From Meridianimarinicoccus zhengii (GTDB lineage: Bacteria; Pseudomonadota; Alphaproteobacteria; Rhodobacterales; Rhodobacteraceae): a DNA stretch of 64,000 nucleotides. The position numbers and the translations under genes are program-made. The stretch lies in NCBI RefSeq assembly GCF_003254465.1, contig NZ_QDFI01000011.1, forward strand, positions 1 through 64,000. Direction: 5' to 3'. Below, piece by piece: positions 41,575-51,317 of the stretch. The stretch's first letter is position 1. The number at the start of each line of letters is the position of its first letter. The notes beneath the pieces are model-generated. The model saw only the letters and a list, made by a program, of their open reading frames with translations. It was not told where the DNA came from and ran no database searches.

Positions 41575-42930
41575 ATGATCGTGAACGCGGTGCAGTCGGC
41601 CGGGTTGCGCTTCGGCATGTGGGGCGCGGGGCTGGCCGGTTTGGGGCGGCTGGGCGCCGCCGGGCTGTCGGCCGCGCGCGCGCCGGGCGGGTTCAAGGCC
41701 AACGCGGCGGCGCTGCTGGGCGATCCGGCACGGCAGATGCAGGGGATGGCGGTTCTGCGGGCCTTCGCGCCGAACCTGCGGCTCAACCGCGAACTGGTCG
41801 CAGCCTATGCCAACAGCGGCACGGTGATCGTCACGCGCCACGCCGACGTCATGGACGTGCTGTGCCGGGACGACGATTTCGAGGTCGTCTATGGCCCCCG
41901 GATGCGCGAACTGACCGCGGGGGAGAACTTCTTTCTCGGGATGCAGCCGGGCTGGGACTATCGCCGCGACACGTCCGCCATGCGGCTGGCCATGCGCGAC
42001 ACGGACGTGCCCGCGCGGATCGCCCCGCGCGCCGCGGACCTTGCCGCGCAGGCGGTGGCGGATGCGGGCGGGCGGATCGACCTGCCCCCGGACCTCACGC
42101 TCATGGTGCCTACGGACATGGTCACGGGCTATTTCGGCCTTACCGGCGTGAACCCGGCGGACCTGCAGGGCTGGGCCACCCGGCTTTTCTGGTATCTCTT
42201 CGGCGATCTGGCCGCGGACCCGACCCTTGGCGCAGGCGCAATGGAGGATGCGGAAAGCTTGCGCGACGCGCTCGACACCGCGGTCGCCGCGCGCAAGGCG
42301 GCCGGGGGGGATGGCGACGACCTGATCTCCCGCTGTCTGGCCTTGCAGGCGGCCGGGGTGCCGGGGATGGATGACCTTGGCATTCGCAACAATCTGCTGG
42401 GGCTGGTGATCGGCGCGATCCCGACGATTTCCAAGGCCTGCTGCCTTGCCATGGACGAATTGCTGCGCCGCCCTGACGCGCTGCGGCGCGCGCAGGCGGC
42501 CGCACGCACGGGGGATGCCGCGCAACTCGCCCCGCATCTTTGGGAGGCGCTCCGGTTCAACCCGCACAACCCGGTGATCTACCGACGCGCCACCCGCGAC
42601 ACGGTGATCGCGCCCGGAACCCTGCGCGCGCGGCGTGTGCGCAAGGGCGACATGGTGTTCGCCGTGACACTGTCGGCGATGCACGACCCCGCGGCCATCG
42701 ACGCGCCCGCGCAGTTCCGGCCCGCGCGGCCCTTCACCGATCACATCATCTGGGGGACGGGCATGCACACCTGTTTCGGCGCGCAGATCAACGCCGCCGT
42801 CATTCCCGCGATCCTGATGCCGCTGCTGGCGCGCGCCGGATTGCGGCGGGCGGAGGGCGACGCCGGGCGCTGCGACACCGGCGGGACGCCCTTTCCGCAG
42901 CATATGACCCTGATCTTCGATCCCGAATGA
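41575..42930 (+). CDS. Cytochrome P450 with atypical I-helix
   Basis: 451 residues. The heme-thiolate loop is WGTGMHTCFGAQ with Cys400; the usual leading Phe of FGxGxHxCxG is Trp. The ExxR pair is Glu324/Arg327 in HLWEALRFNPH. The I-helix reads LGLVIGAIPTISKA (about 275-288): the acidic residue of the usual (D/E)T pair is missing and a proline precedes Thr284. In peroxygenase P450s of the CYP152 type the same place has Arg-Pro, so this enzyme may use peroxide or a hydroperoxide rather than O2 and a reductase. No ferredoxin or reductase gene is nearby, which fits. The stop overlaps the next start by four bases. Confidence 0.85.
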   Translation: MIVNAVQSAGLRFGMWGAGLAGLGRLGAAGLSAARAPGGFKANAAALLGDPARQMQGMAVLRAFAPNLRLNRELVAAYANSGTVIVTRHADVMDVLCRDDDFEVVYGPRMRELTAGENFFLGMQPGWDYRRDTSAMRLAMRDTDVPARIAPRAADLAAQAVADAGGRIDLPPDLTLMVPTDMVTGYFGLTGVNPADLQGWATRLFWYLFGDLAADPTLGAGAMEDAESLRDALDTAVAARKAAGGDGDDLISRCLALQAAGVPGMDDLGIRNNLLGLVIGAIPTISKACCLAMDELLRRPDALRRAQAAARTGDAAQLAPHLWEALRFNPHNPVIYRRATRDTVIAPGTLRARRVRKGDMVFAVTLSAMHDPAAIDAPAQFRPARPFTDHIIWGTGMHTCFGAQINAAVIPAILMPLLARAGLRRAEGDAGRCDTGGTPFPQHMTLIFDPE

Positions 42931-43724
42931 CCGAAACGGCGCGGCTGATCACCCTGCTGCCCAGCGCGGATGTGGACCTTGCGCGCTGGCTGCTGGCGCG
43001 CTGGGGCGTGCCGTTCCGTGAAGAGCCGCACGCGCCGGTGTTCCACATTCTCGCATTGCGCTGCGCGGGCGCGGGGCGCATGGACAGCCCCTTGTTCCTG
43101 TGTGGTTCGGACCGTTTCGCGGGGGTGGACGCATTGGTCGCGGGGCTGGATCACCGCGCCCCCGAACCCGCCCGCGTGCTGCCCGACCCGGATCGCGACC
43201 CGGACCTGCACGCCGAGGTGATGGCCCTGCAGCACGACCTGCGCTGGGAGATGGGGATGGGTACGGTCCGCTGGGCCTATCACCATTTCCTGCGGGATCG
43301 TGCGCTGGTCTGGGACAGCTTCGCCACCGGTGTGCCCGCGTGGGAACGGCTGGCGCTGCGCGCCGGCGCCTACGCGCCCGTGCGCGGGCGGCTGATCGCT
43401 GCGCTGGGGCTGTCGGACGCGGTGGCGGCAGACGCACTGGAAACCGTGCGCGCGGGGTTCGACAAGGTGGAGGCGCGGCTTGCCGACGGGCGGCGGTACC
43501 TGTGCGGCGACCGGCTGACGCTGGCGGATCTTGCCTTCGCCACGTCGGGCGGCCCGATGGTGCTGGCGCGCGGCTATGGCGGACACCTGCCACCGCTCGA
43601 CACCTGCCCGCCGGACATCCGCGCCGTCATCACCGATCTGCGCGACCGCCCCGCGGGGCGGTTCATCCAGCGGCTTTACGACGAGGACCGGGCCCCATCG
43701 GCACCGTCATCCGCGCGGCCCTGA
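42927..43724 (+). CDS. Glutathione S-transferase-like protein
   Basis: 265 residues from the ATG at 42927, which overlaps the P450 stop. The N-terminal half has a thioredoxin-like start (ITLLPSADVDLARWLLARWGVPFREEP), and the C-terminal half the GST helical core with VEARLADGRRYLCGDRLTLADLAFATSG, the N-capping motif of GST C-domains. The usual catalytic Ser/Cys/Tyr at the first helix is replaced by SADVD, so Ser13 or none may serve. It could conjugate or isomerise the P450 product with glutathione. Its last 49 bases overlap, in the opposite direction, the end of mnhG. Confidence 0.78.
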   Translation: MTETARLITLLPSADVDLARWLLARWGVPFREEPHAPVFHILALRCAGAGRMDSPLFLCGSDRFAGVDALVAGLDHRAPEPARVLPDPDRDPDLHAEVMALQHDLRWEMGMGTVRWAYHHFLRDRALVWDSFATGVPAWERLALRAGAYAPVRGRLIAALGLSDAVAADALETVRAGFDKVEARLADGRRYLCGDRLTLADLAFATSGGPMVLARGYGGHLPPLDTCPPDIRAVITDLRDRPAGRFIQRLYDEDRAPSAPSSARP

Positions 43725-44044
43725 TCGTCGTGACGATGGGCGATGGCGTCGGCCTTGCCCGACAGATCGCGCTGAAGATGCACCGTCGCGCGGCCGATCA
43801 TGTGCGCCGCCACCGGCGCCGTCAGCAGCAGAAAGGCGATGATCGCCACCACCCGCGCCGTCACAGACCCGTCCGTAAAGACCAGCGCCGTGGCGATCAG
43901 CGACAGAATGCTGCCCAGCGTGCCCGCCTTGGTCGAGGCATGCATGCGGTTGAGCGTATCGGGCAGATTGTACACCCCGAGCCCGGCGATGAACACGAAG
44001 GCCGAACCGCCCAGCACCAGAAGCCCCGCGATGATCTCGGTCAT
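43676..44044 (-). CDS. mnhG: Na+/H+ antiporter subunit G
   Basis: 122 residues with three membrane helices. IAGLLVLGGSAFVFIAGLGVYNLPDTLNRMHASTKAGTLGS is the MnhG/MrpG signature, of which LPDTLNRMHASTKAGTLG is most conserved. The C-terminal 30 residues are hydrophilic and its end overlaps the convergent GST-like gene. It is the last gene of the leftward mnhA-G operon and its start overlaps the mnhF stop by four bases. Confidence 0.9.
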   Translation of the reverse strand: MTEIIAGLLVLGGSAFVFIAGLGVYNLPDTLNRMHASTKAGTLGSILSLIATALVFTDGSVTARVVAIIAFLLLTAPVAAHMIGRATVHLQRDLSGKADAIAHRHDDQGRADDGADGARSSS

Positions 44045-44403
44045 GTCTTCGCCTCGCCTTCGGGCGCAGGCGCCGCGCGGCTGCCCGGCGGCTGCGTGCC
44101 CTTGTCATAGGTTATCGTTCGGTCCCGATGCAGGCCCCGTTCGGCGAAGCGCGCCAGGGCGACGGTCGCCAGAAAACCGATCAGCGCCACGACGCTGGCG
44201 ATGTCGAGAAACGACCCGACACCGGTCTTGACCGCGTAGAGCGCGCAGAAAGCCACGATCGAAACCGACATCATGTCGAGCGCGACGACCCGGTCCGAAA
44301 AGCTTGGTCCCTTCGCCAGCCGCACGAAGGCCAGGATCAGCGACAGCATGATGAGCGCGAACCCGGCGGTCAGGCACATCGACAGGAAGGAGTCAGGCGT
44401 CAT
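44041..44403 (-). CDS. mnhF: Na+/H+ antiporter subunit F
   Basis: 120 residues with three membrane helices. LAFVRLAKGPSFSDRVVALDMMSV and VALIGFLATVALARFAERG are the MnhF/MrpF motifs. The C-terminal tail is hydrophilic (about 25 residues). It overlaps mnhE by 11 bases and mnhG by four. Confidence 0.9.
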   Translation of the reverse strand: MTPDSFLSMCLTAGFALIMLSLILAFVRLAKGPSFSDRVVALDMMSVSIVAFCALYAVKTGVGSFLDIASVVALIGFLATVALARFAERGLHRDRTITYDKGTQPPGSRAAPAPEGEAKT

Positions 44404-44878
44404 CTTCGAATACCCTTCTGACCATGCGCTCCATCCCGTCCTTCAGGCCCTGCACCTCCGCCTCGGGATCGGCGGCGAACATGGCATGGATATGGAGCGT
44501 CTTGCGATCCTCGGACACATCGAGGCTGAGCGTGCCGGGCGTAAGCGAAATGAGATTGGCGACCAGCAGGATTTCCACGTCGGACTTTACGTCAAGCGGC
44601 ATGTCGATGATCCCCGACTGCGTGACCCGTCCGGGCAGAAGAACCGCGGCGGCGACACTGATGCTCGACTTGATCAGGTCCCATGCAAAGAACAGCATCA
44701 GGTGCATGATCCGGAATGTGCGCACGAAATACATGCCCGGCTCGCCATAGAGCGGTTGCGCGAGCCACAGCGCCCCGAAGCCCAGCACGAACCCGGACAC
44801 GAGCGCGGAGGCCGACCCCGTATCGGTCAGCACCATCCAGACGAAGGCGAGAAAGAGGTTGATGGCGAACAGGTTCAT
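44393..44878 (-). CDS. mnhE: Na+/H+ antiporter subunit E
   Basis: 161 residues with two to three membrane helices near the N-terminus and a cytoplasmic domain with SLTPGTLSLDVSEDRKTLHIHAMF, the most conserved MnhE block in short form. Length fits the family. It overlaps mnhD by four bases. Confidence 0.9.
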   Translation of the reverse strand: MNLFAINLFLAFVWMVLTDTGSASALVSGFVLGFGALWLAQPLYGEPGMYFVRTFRIMHLMLFFAWDLIKSSISVAAAVLLPGRVTQSGIIDMPLDVKSDVEILLVANLISLTPGTLSLDVSEDRKTLHIHAMFAADPEAEVQGLKDGMERMVRRVFEDDA

Positions 44879-46371
44879 GGCGCCCCCCCGAGCACGGCAT
44901 CGACATAGGCCTGCGGATCGAGAAGCTGCGCCGCGGCGGCTTGAACCAGCACGATCAGCCCGTTCGGAAAGAGCCCGATCAGGATGCTGGCCAGCCCCAA
45001 TGCCGCGATGGGCAGCAGCAGATGCAGCCGGACCGGGGCCAGATCGGCGGTGCGCGGTTCAAGCCCTTCGGGATGCGCGGCCCAGAACACGCGGGCCCAG
45101 ACGATCATCAACGACCAGATCGTGAGCAGGCTGACGATCAGCACCAGTGCCACCATGCCCCAGTTGCCCGCCTCCAGCGCTGCCTGCACGAGCAGGACCT
45201 TGGCCCAGAAACCGGTGAGCGGGGGGAAACCGGCCAGCGTGAAGGCCGGGACCAGGAACAGCAGCGCCACCAGCGGCGCGGTCTTGTAGACGCCGCCCAT
45301 GCGCGACATCTCGGACGATCCGCACAGCCGCGTGGCCACGCCCGCGACAAGGAACAGGTTCACCTTAACGATGATGTTGTGCACGAGATAGAAGATCGCG
45401 CCCGCCAGCGCGAGCGGCGTGCCGATGGCCAGCCCGAGGATCAGGAACCCGATGGAACTGACGATCTGGTAGGACATGACCCGGCGCATGTCGGTCTGCG
45501 CCAGCGCGCCAAGAATACCCGTCACCATGGTCAGGGCCGCCGCGACATAGAGGATCGGCTGGGTATAGGCCGGATCGTTGTCGAAGATCAGCGTGAAGGT
45601 CCGGAACAGCGCATAGACGCCGACCTTGGACAGCAGGCCCGCGAAGATGGCCGACACCGCGCTGGTGGGCGTGTGGTAGGATGCAGGCAGCCAGAAGAAC
45701 AGCGGGAACACCGCCGCCTTCATGGCGAAGGCGACCAGGAAGAACATCGACAGGACGGTAACGAGCCCCTGCTGGTCGCTGTTGTCCACCGCCAGCCGCA
45801 GGTCGGCCATGTTGAGCGTGCCCGTGGCCCCGTAAAGCAGCCCAAGCCCGCACAGGAAGATGATCGTCGAGACAAGGTTGAGCACGACATACTTGACCGC
45901 GCCGTCGATCTGCTGCCGCGTGCCGCCAAGGATCAGCAGCCCGAAGGACGATATCAGCAGCACCTCGAACCAGACATAGAGGTTGAAAAGATCGCCCGTC
46001 AGGAACGCGCCGGTCACGCCCGCAAGAAGCAGCTGGAAGATGGCGAAGAAACCCATTTCCTCGAGGTCGTCGTCGATCTCGCCGCAGGCATAGACGGCCA
46101 CGGCCAGCCCGACCCCCGCAGTCAGCAGCACCATGATGCCGGAAAACAGGTCCGCGATCAGCGTGATGCCGAATGGTGCGGGCCAGTCCGACATCTGCCC
46201 GGTCACGACGCCTGCGGCGATAACCTGATTCATCAGCATCAGCGCGAAGACCAGTCCCAGCGCCGAACCGGCGACCGCAACCCAGCGGCCGATCCCCGAC
46301 CCGCGCAACAGGTAGGCGGCGACCGCGGTCAGGACCGGGGTCATCAGCGGCATGGCAAGATACCAGCTCAT
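44875..46371 (-). CDS. mnhD: Na+/H+ antiporter subunit D
   Basis: 498 residues with about 14 membrane helices, a relative of the proton-pumping NuoL/M/N proteins. LTGDLFNLYVWFEVLLISSFGLL carries the conserved glutamate of the channel, and KAAVFPLFFWLPASYHTPTSAVSAIFAGLLSKVGVYAL carries the key lysine and histidine in short blocks. It takes part in proton entry during Na+ extrusion. Overlaps mnhC and mnhE by four bases each. Confidence 0.93.
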   Translation of the reverse strand: MSWYLAMPLMTPVLTAVAAYLLRGSGIGRWVAVAGSALGLVFALMLMNQVIAAGVVTGQMSDWPAPFGITLIADLFSGIMVLLTAGVGLAVAVYACGEIDDDLEEMGFFAIFQLLLAGVTGAFLTGDLFNLYVWFEVLLISSFGLLILGGTRQQIDGAVKYVVLNLVSTIIFLCGLGLLYGATGTLNMADLRLAVDNSDQQGLVTVLSMFFLVAFAMKAAVFPLFFWLPASYHTPTSAVSAIFAGLLSKVGVYALFRTFTLIFDNDPAYTQPILYVAAALTMVTGILGALAQTDMRRVMSYQIVSSIGFLILGLAIGTPLALAGAIFYLVHNIIVKVNLFLVAGVATRLCGSSEMSRMGGVYKTAPLVALLFLVPAFTLAGFPPLTGFWAKVLLVQAALEAGNWGMVALVLIVSLLTIWSLMIVWARVFWAAHPEGLEPRTADLAPVRLHLLLPIAALGLASILIGLFPNGLIVLVQAAAAQLLDPQAYVDAVLGGAP

Positions 46372-46739
46372 GCCTTGTCCTCGTCCGGCTTCGCCTCGGA
46401 CAGGCGCATCTTGTCGATGTCGATGGTCCCGAGCAGCCCATACGCCTTCAGCGTCAGCACGAGCGCGAAGGCGAACAGCCCGAAGCCGATCACGATGGCC
46501 GTCAGGATCAGCGCTTGCGGCAGCGCGTTGGCGACGTCGCCCGCAGGCTCGTACGCCCCGTCCGGCACAAGCGGCGGGGTTCCCCCAACCGTGATTCGCC
46601 CGGACGTGAAGATCGCGAGGTTGACGGCATTCGAAATCAGCGTGAGCCCGAACAGGAAGCGCAGCAGGTCACCCGCCAGCATCAGGTACACTCCGGCCGC
46701 GACAAGGCAGCCAAGGGTCATGGCAAGAAGCGTTTCCAC
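46368..46739 (-). CDS. mnhC: Na+/H+ antiporter subunit C
   Basis: 123 residues, a NuoK-like protein with three membrane helices. LAMTLGCLVAAGVYLMLAGDLLRFLFGLTLISNAVNLAIF and PLVPDGAYEPAGDVANALPQALILTAIVIGF contain the conserved Glu/Asp-free NuoK-type blocks and the PQALILTAIVIG motif typical of MnhC. Overlaps mnhD by four bases. Confidence 0.92.
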   Translation of the reverse strand: METLLAMTLGCLVAAGVYLMLAGDLLRFLFGLTLISNAVNLAIFTSGRITVGGTPPLVPDGAYEPAGDVANALPQALILTAIVIGFGLFAFALVLTLKAYGLLGTIDIDKMRLSEAKPDEDKA

Positions 46740-46742
46740 GTC

Positions 46743-47162
46743 TCAGATTTCCTCTTCCAGCGCGAAGACCAGGGTCAGGATGCCGCCCATGACGACCAGA
46801 TAGACCCCGATGTCGAACAGCAGCACCGTGGACAGCGCCAGCCCCTTGCTGTCCCCGGACGCTCCGATCATCAGCCATTCGCCGGTGAAGATCGGATCGC
46901 CAAGCAGCCCCGACGACAGCCCGGCCAGCGCCGCGACACCCAGCCCGGCGGCGGCGATCTGCTGGGGGCGCACGCGCAGCGCCGCGCGCGCCTCGGACGT
47001 GCCGCAGGCGATGGCATACATCACGAACCCGGTCGCGCCGATCAGCCCGCCGATGAAGCCGCCGCCCGGTTCGTTATGGCCGCGCAGAAGCATGAACATC
47101 GAAAACAGCAGCAGGATCGCCACGATCAGTCGCGTGGCGGTTGTCAGGATGAGCGAATTCAT
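46743..47162 (-). CDS. mnhB: Na+/H+ antiporter subunit B
   Basis: 139 residues with four membrane helices. [22 protein letters not shown] is the near-invariant MnhB motif (about 25-46). The C-terminus includes [28 protein letters not shown]. It is a separate gene in addition to the large MnhA, and overlaps mnhA by four bases. Confidence 0.93.
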   Translation of the reverse strand: MNSLILTTATRLIVAILLLFSMFMLLRGHNEPGGGFIGGLIGATGFVMYAIACGTSEARAALRVRPQQIAAAGLGVAALAGLSSGLLGDPIFTGEWLMIGASGDSKGLALSTVLLFDIGVYLVVMGGILTLVFALEEEI

Positions 47163-49435
47163 TGCGATCCTTTCGTCTTGCGCTGGCGCAGCAAGGCGTA
47201 GGCCGAGATCGCCGCGATGGCCACGACCGAGATCTCGCCGAACGTGTCGAAGGCGCGGAAATCCACCAGGATCACGTTGACGATGTTGCGGCCATGGGCC
47301 TCGGGGTAGCTGTTGGCCTCGAAGAATTCGGTCAGGCGCAGGTCGAGCGGGACCGAGGTCACCGCGATCACGACGCCCGCCACGATGGCGCCCAGCGCGA
47401 TGGAGACCGCCGCGTGGGCACGCCGGTGAAAGAACGGAAGCCGCTGGGGCAGCGTGGGCAGCTTGAGCGCCGCGACGGAGAACAACACGACGATCAGCAT
47501 TTCGACGAGGATCTGCGTGATCGCGACGTCGGGCGCGCCGAACATGATGAAGACCAGTGCGACGCCGGTGCCCGTGACACCCAGCCCCGTGATCGCCGCG
47601 ATGCGGGAATTGGTGACGACGGCCAGCAGCGTGCCCGCGATCGTCAGGCCGAACACCACGACATGCACGCCGTCCACCCCCGACAGGCCCACCGTACCGA
47701 TATCCAGCCCCCGGATCAGGATCGCCGACCCGATCAACAGCGTGATCGTCGTGAACACCGCCATCAGGTAACGGCTAGCGATGCCGGGTTGCAGCAGGTC
47801 CGTGACGACCCGCGCCCCCGTGCCGATGGCGGCCAGCAACCGATCCCAGAGCGCGTCGAAATTCATCAGCCGGGACTCGGCGGCGACGATGCGTTCTCGG
47901 ATGCGGTCCTGGAAGACATAGATCGCCACCCCGGTCGCGAAGGTCAGGATGCTGAGTATCAGCGCAAGATTGAAGCCGGCCCAGAGATACAACTCCTTGG
48001 CCATGTCCGGGTCACCCAGGATCGCGCCGACGATCGGATCGGTCACATGGACCTGAAGCCCGTGCGGCGACAACCCGAAATAGAGCCCGAGCACACCCAG
48101 GACCAAGGGCCCTGCCAGCATGGGCAGCGGCGCCTCCCGGATCGGGCGATCCAGCAGTGGCATCTTCCCGTCCGACCCCCAGAAGGGCCGCAGCGCCACC
48201 ACCCCCGCGACGGCGAACATGAGCGCACTGGCCGCGAAGATCGCGCCGGTGACGATGATCGGGGAGGCGGGACTTTCCAGCCCGCCCTTGTAGAGCAGTT
48301 CCTTGCCGATGAACCCGATGAACGGCACCATCCCGGCCATGGACAGCGCCGCAAGCCCGCCCGCCAGCGCGGTCAGCGGCATCCGTCGCGCAAGACCGCC
48401 CAGCCGCCGCGCATCGCGCGTGCCGGTGGCATGATCGACGCAGCCGATGGTCAGGAAGAGCGCCGCCTTGTACAGCGAATGCACCACGAGGAACGTGGCT
48501 GCGGCCGTAACGGCATAGCCACCGGGCGCCGCAAGGAACAGCACGAGCGCCCCCAGCGCCATAAGCGTGGTGTAGGCCAGCGTCTGTTTCAGGTCGTTCT
48601 GCCGTAGCGCGACGATGGACGCGAACACGGTCGTGAACGCCCCGAAGATCACCAGCGTCCAGAGCCATGTGTTCGTGCCGGCAAGGTTTGGATGCATCCG
48701 TGCCAGCAGGTACACGCCACCCTTCACCATGGTGGCAGAGTGCAGGAAGGCGCTGACCGGCGTGGGGGCGGCCATGGCATTGGGCAGCCAGAAATGGAAC
48801 GGAAACTGCGCCGACTTGGTGAAGGCCCCGCACAGCACGAGGATCAGGATCGGGATATAGAGCGGGCTGTCACGAAGAACGTCGCCCATCTCACGCAGCG
48901 CCGACAATTCGAACGTGCCGGTCTCTGCCCCGATCAGCAGGAACCCGGCGAGCATCGCCAGTCCGCCCGCACCGGTCACCAGCAGCGCCTGAAGGGCGGC
49001 GCGGCGCGACACCTCGGATCCGTGGCTGAAGCCGATCAGCAGGAACGACGTGATCGTGGTGAGTTCCCAGAACACGAACAACACCAGCAGGTTGTCCGCC
49101 AGTACCAACCCCAGCATCGCCAGCATGAAGCTGACGAGATAGAGCGAGAACCGTCCGTGTTGCGGGTGCCCGGCGAGATAGCGGCCGGAAAACAGCATGA
49201 CCGCGATCCCGATACCCGAAATCAGGAGCGAGAACGTCAGGCTGAGCCCGTCGATGACGAAACTGAAATCCACGCCGAGCGCAGGGATCCAGCCCCAAGC
49301 GTAGCGCAGCGTCTCGCCGGCGGCGACGGCAGGCAGGAAGGTCGTGAACACCGCGAACAATGCGGCTGCGATCAGCGGCGGCAAGAGGCTCGCGGCGGTC
49401 CAGAATGAGGCGGGGTGTTCGCTGTGGTCGGCCAA
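47159..49435 (-). CDS. mnhA: Na+/H+ antiporter large subunit A
   Basis: 758 residues from a TTG at 49435, six bases after GGAG; this gives [12 protein letters not shown]. The longer open frame upstream is not hydrophobic and has no homology. The N-terminal 480 residues are NuoL-like with [20 protein letters not shown] and [37 protein letters not shown] in blocks holding the channel Glu, Lys and His. The C-terminal part has the MbhD/MbhE-like helices ([41 protein letters not shown]). With B-G it forms the multi-subunit antiporter that exports Na+ in exchange for H+, fitting a marine habitat. Confidence 0.92.
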   Translation of the reverse strand: MADHSEHPASFWTAASLLPPLIAAALFAVFTTFLPAVAAGETLRYAWGWIPALGVDFSFVIDGLSLTFSLLISGIGIAVMLFSGRYLAGHPQHGRFSLYLVSFMLAMLGLVLADNLLVLFVFWELTTITSFLLIGFSHGSEVSRRAALQALLVTGAGGLAMLAGFLLIGAETGTFELSALREMGDVLRDSPLYIPILILVLCGAFTKSAQFPFHFWLPNAMAAPTPVSAFLHSATMVKGGVYLLARMHPNLAGTNTWLWTLVIFGAFTTVFASIVALRQNDLKQTLAYTTLMALGALVLFLAAPGGYAVTAAATFLVVHSLYKAALFLTIGCVDHATGTRDARRLGGLARRMPLTALAGGLAALSMAGMVPFIGFIGKELLYKGGLESPASPIIVTGAIFAASALMFAVAGVVALRPFWGSDGKMPLLDRPIREAPLPMLAGPLVLGVLGLYFGLSPHGLQVHVTDPIVGAILGDPDMAKELYLWAGFNLALILSILTFATGVAIYVFQDRIRERIVAAESRLMNFDALWDRLLAAIGTGARVVTDLLQPGIASRYLMAVFTTITLLIGSAILIRGLDIGTVGLSGVDGVHVVVFGLTIAGTLLAVVTNSRIAAITGLGVTGTGVALVFIMFGAPDVAITQILVEMLIVVLFSVAALKLPTLPQRLPFFHRRAHAAVSIALGAIVAGVVIAVTSVPLDLRLTEFFEANSYPEAHGRNIVNVILVDFRAFDTFGEISVVAIAAISAYALLRQRKTKGSQ

Positions 49436-49709
49436 GGTGCACTCCGTTAATTCCGCGCAGACTAGAAAGCGTTGCGGGAAAAGGCCAGAGCCACGGAACC
49501 GGATTTTGCGCTGCCGCCCCGCCGCAGCCGGGAAAACCCGCGAAAAACCGTGCCGCGCCCCGCGCGCCACCGATGGTGCGCTACGTGTTCGCACATCATA
49601 GGGCGGACGCGGATTTTCCGGTGTGACCTTTTGCAAGGAGTTCGCTACAACCGCCATCGACGGACGCGCATTGTGCGGTTTGGCGGGTCCGGTGACCAAG
49701 AGGTGAAGC

Positions 49710-50273
49710 GTGCAGGTTGAACAAACAGCCCTGCCCGGCGTCGTCGAACTGACGCCGCGGCGGTTCGGGGACGATCGGGGTTTCTTTTCCGAAGTCTATA
49801 ACGCCGCGGCGTTGGCACAGAACGGGATCGACGTGACCTTTGTTCAGGACAACCATTCGCTGTCGCGCCAGGTCGGCGTGGTGCGCGGTCTGCATTTCCA
49901 GGCGCCGCCCCATGCGCAGGACAAACTGGTGCGTGTCGGCAGGGGCCGGGTGCTGGATGTGGCCGTCGATATCCGCAAGGGGTCTCCGCATTTCGGAAAA
50001 TGGCTGGCGCTAGAACTTTCGACAGAAGCCGGCAACCAGCTTTTCATTCCGAAGGGGTTCCTGCACGGGTTTGCCGTTCTCGAACCGGACAGCGAGCTTC
50101 TGTACAAATGTTCGGACTATTACGCGCCGGACTGCGACGGCGCTGTGCGGTTCGACGACCCCGACCTCGGCATCGACTGGGGCATCGACACGGCATCGGC
50201 CATCCTGTCCGCCAAGGACGCGGCGGCCCCCCTGTTCCGGGACTTCGACAGTCCCTTCGTTTACGAGGCCTGA
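49710..50273 (+). CDS. rfbC: dTDP-4-dehydrorhamnose 3,5-epimerase
   Basis: 187 residues from a GTG at 49710 behind AAGAGGTGAAG. DDRGFFSEVYN, VVRGLHFQAPPHAQDKLVRVGRGRVLDVAVDIRKGSP in blocks and FIPKGFLHGFAVLEPDSELLYKCSDYYAP are RmlC signatures; the His of RGLHFQ is the catalytic base and the Tyr of YKCSDYY the acid. It converts dTDP-4-keto-6-deoxyglucose to the L-form. It heads an rfbC-B-D-A operon with overlaps of 0-4 bases or gaps of three. Confidence 0.95.
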   Translation: MQVEQTALPGVVELTPRRFGDDRGFFSEVYNAAALAQNGIDVTFVQDNHSLSRQVGVVRGLHFQAPPHAQDKLVRVGRGRVLDVAVDIRKGSPHFGKWLALELSTEAGNQLFIPKGFLHGFAVLEPDSELLYKCSDYYAPDCDGAVRFDDPDLGIDWGIDTASAILSAKDAAAPLFRDFDSPFVYEA

Positions 50274-50276
50274 GAC

Positions 50277-51317
50277 ATGAAGATACTCGTGACCGGCGGT
50301 GCCGGGTTCATCGGATCGGCGGTGGTACGGTTGGCGGTGGCGCGCGGGCACAGCGTGGTGAACCTCGATGCGCTGACCTATGCCGCCTGCCTCGACAACG
50401 TGGCGCCGGTGGCGGACAGCCCGCTTTATGCCTTCGAGCATGCCGATATTCGCGATGGCGCGGCGATGGCGCGGATCTTCGCGGATCACCGGCCCGACGC
50501 GGTGATGCATCTTGCCGCAGAAAGCCACGTGGACAGGTCGATCGACGGACCCGGTGCCTTCATCGAAACGAACGTGAACGGCACCTACGAGATGCTGAAC
50601 GCCGCGCGGGCCTACTGGGTGGATCGCGGACGGCCCGCGGATTTCCGCTTCCACCATATCTCCACCGACGAGGTCTATGGCACGCTGGGCGCCACCGGGC
50701 AGTTCACCGAGGACACACCCTATGCCCCCAACTCGCCCTATTCGGCCAGCAAGGCGGCATCGGATCACCTGGTGCGCGCCTGGGGCGAAACCTACGGTCT
50801 TCCTTATGTGCTGACCAACTGTTCAAACAATTACGGACCCTATCATTTCCCTGAAAAACTGATCCCTGTGGTGATCCTCAAGGCTCTGGCGGGGGAACCG
50901 ATCCCGGTCTACGGCGCGGGCGAGAACGTGCGCGACTGGCTCTATGTCGAGGATCACGCCGACGCGCTACTGACCGTTCTGGAACGCGGCGCGAACCATC
51001 GCACCTACAATATCGGCGGCGAGAACGAGGCGCGCAACATCGAGATCGTCGGCAAGATCTGCGCGATCCTCGATGCGAAGCGGCCGAAGAACACGGCCTA
51101 TTCGGAGCAGATCACCTTCGTCGCGGATCGGCCCGGCCATGACCTGCGCTATGCCATCGACCCCACGCGCATCCGCACGGAACTGGGCTGGCGACCGTCC
51201 GTTACCCTCGACGAGGGGCTGGAAAAGACGGTGCAGTGGTATCTCGACAACGAAGCGTGGTGGCGAGCGCTTCAGGGACGCGGCGGCGTGGGCGCACGTC
51301 TGGGGACATCGGCATGA
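50277..51317 (+). CDS. rfbB: dTDP-glucose 4,6-dehydratase
   Basis: 346 residues. The NAD motif is [12 protein letters not shown] at about 7-18, the active-site block is [12 protein letters not shown] with the catalytic D-E pair, and [15 protein letters not shown] gives Tyr and Lys. It makes dTDP-4-keto-6-deoxyglucose from dTDP-glucose. The following gene starts inside its stop (ATGA). Confidence 0.96.
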   Translation: MKILVTGGAGFIGSAVVRLAVARGHSVVNLDALTYAACLDNVAPVADSPLYAFEHADIRDGAAMARIFADHRPDAVMHLAAESHVDRSIDGPGAFIETNVNGTYEMLNAARAYWVDRGRPADFRFHHISTDEVYGTLGATGQFTEDTPYAPNSPYSASKAASDHLVRAWGETYGLPYVLTNCSNNYGPYHFPEKLIPVVILKALAGEPIPVYGAGENVRDWLYVEDHADALLTVLERGANHRTYNIGGENEARNIEIVGKICAILDAKRPKNTAYSEQITFVADRPGHDLRYAIDPTRIRTELGWRPSVTLDEGLEKTVQWYLDNEAWWRALQGRGGVGARLGTSA

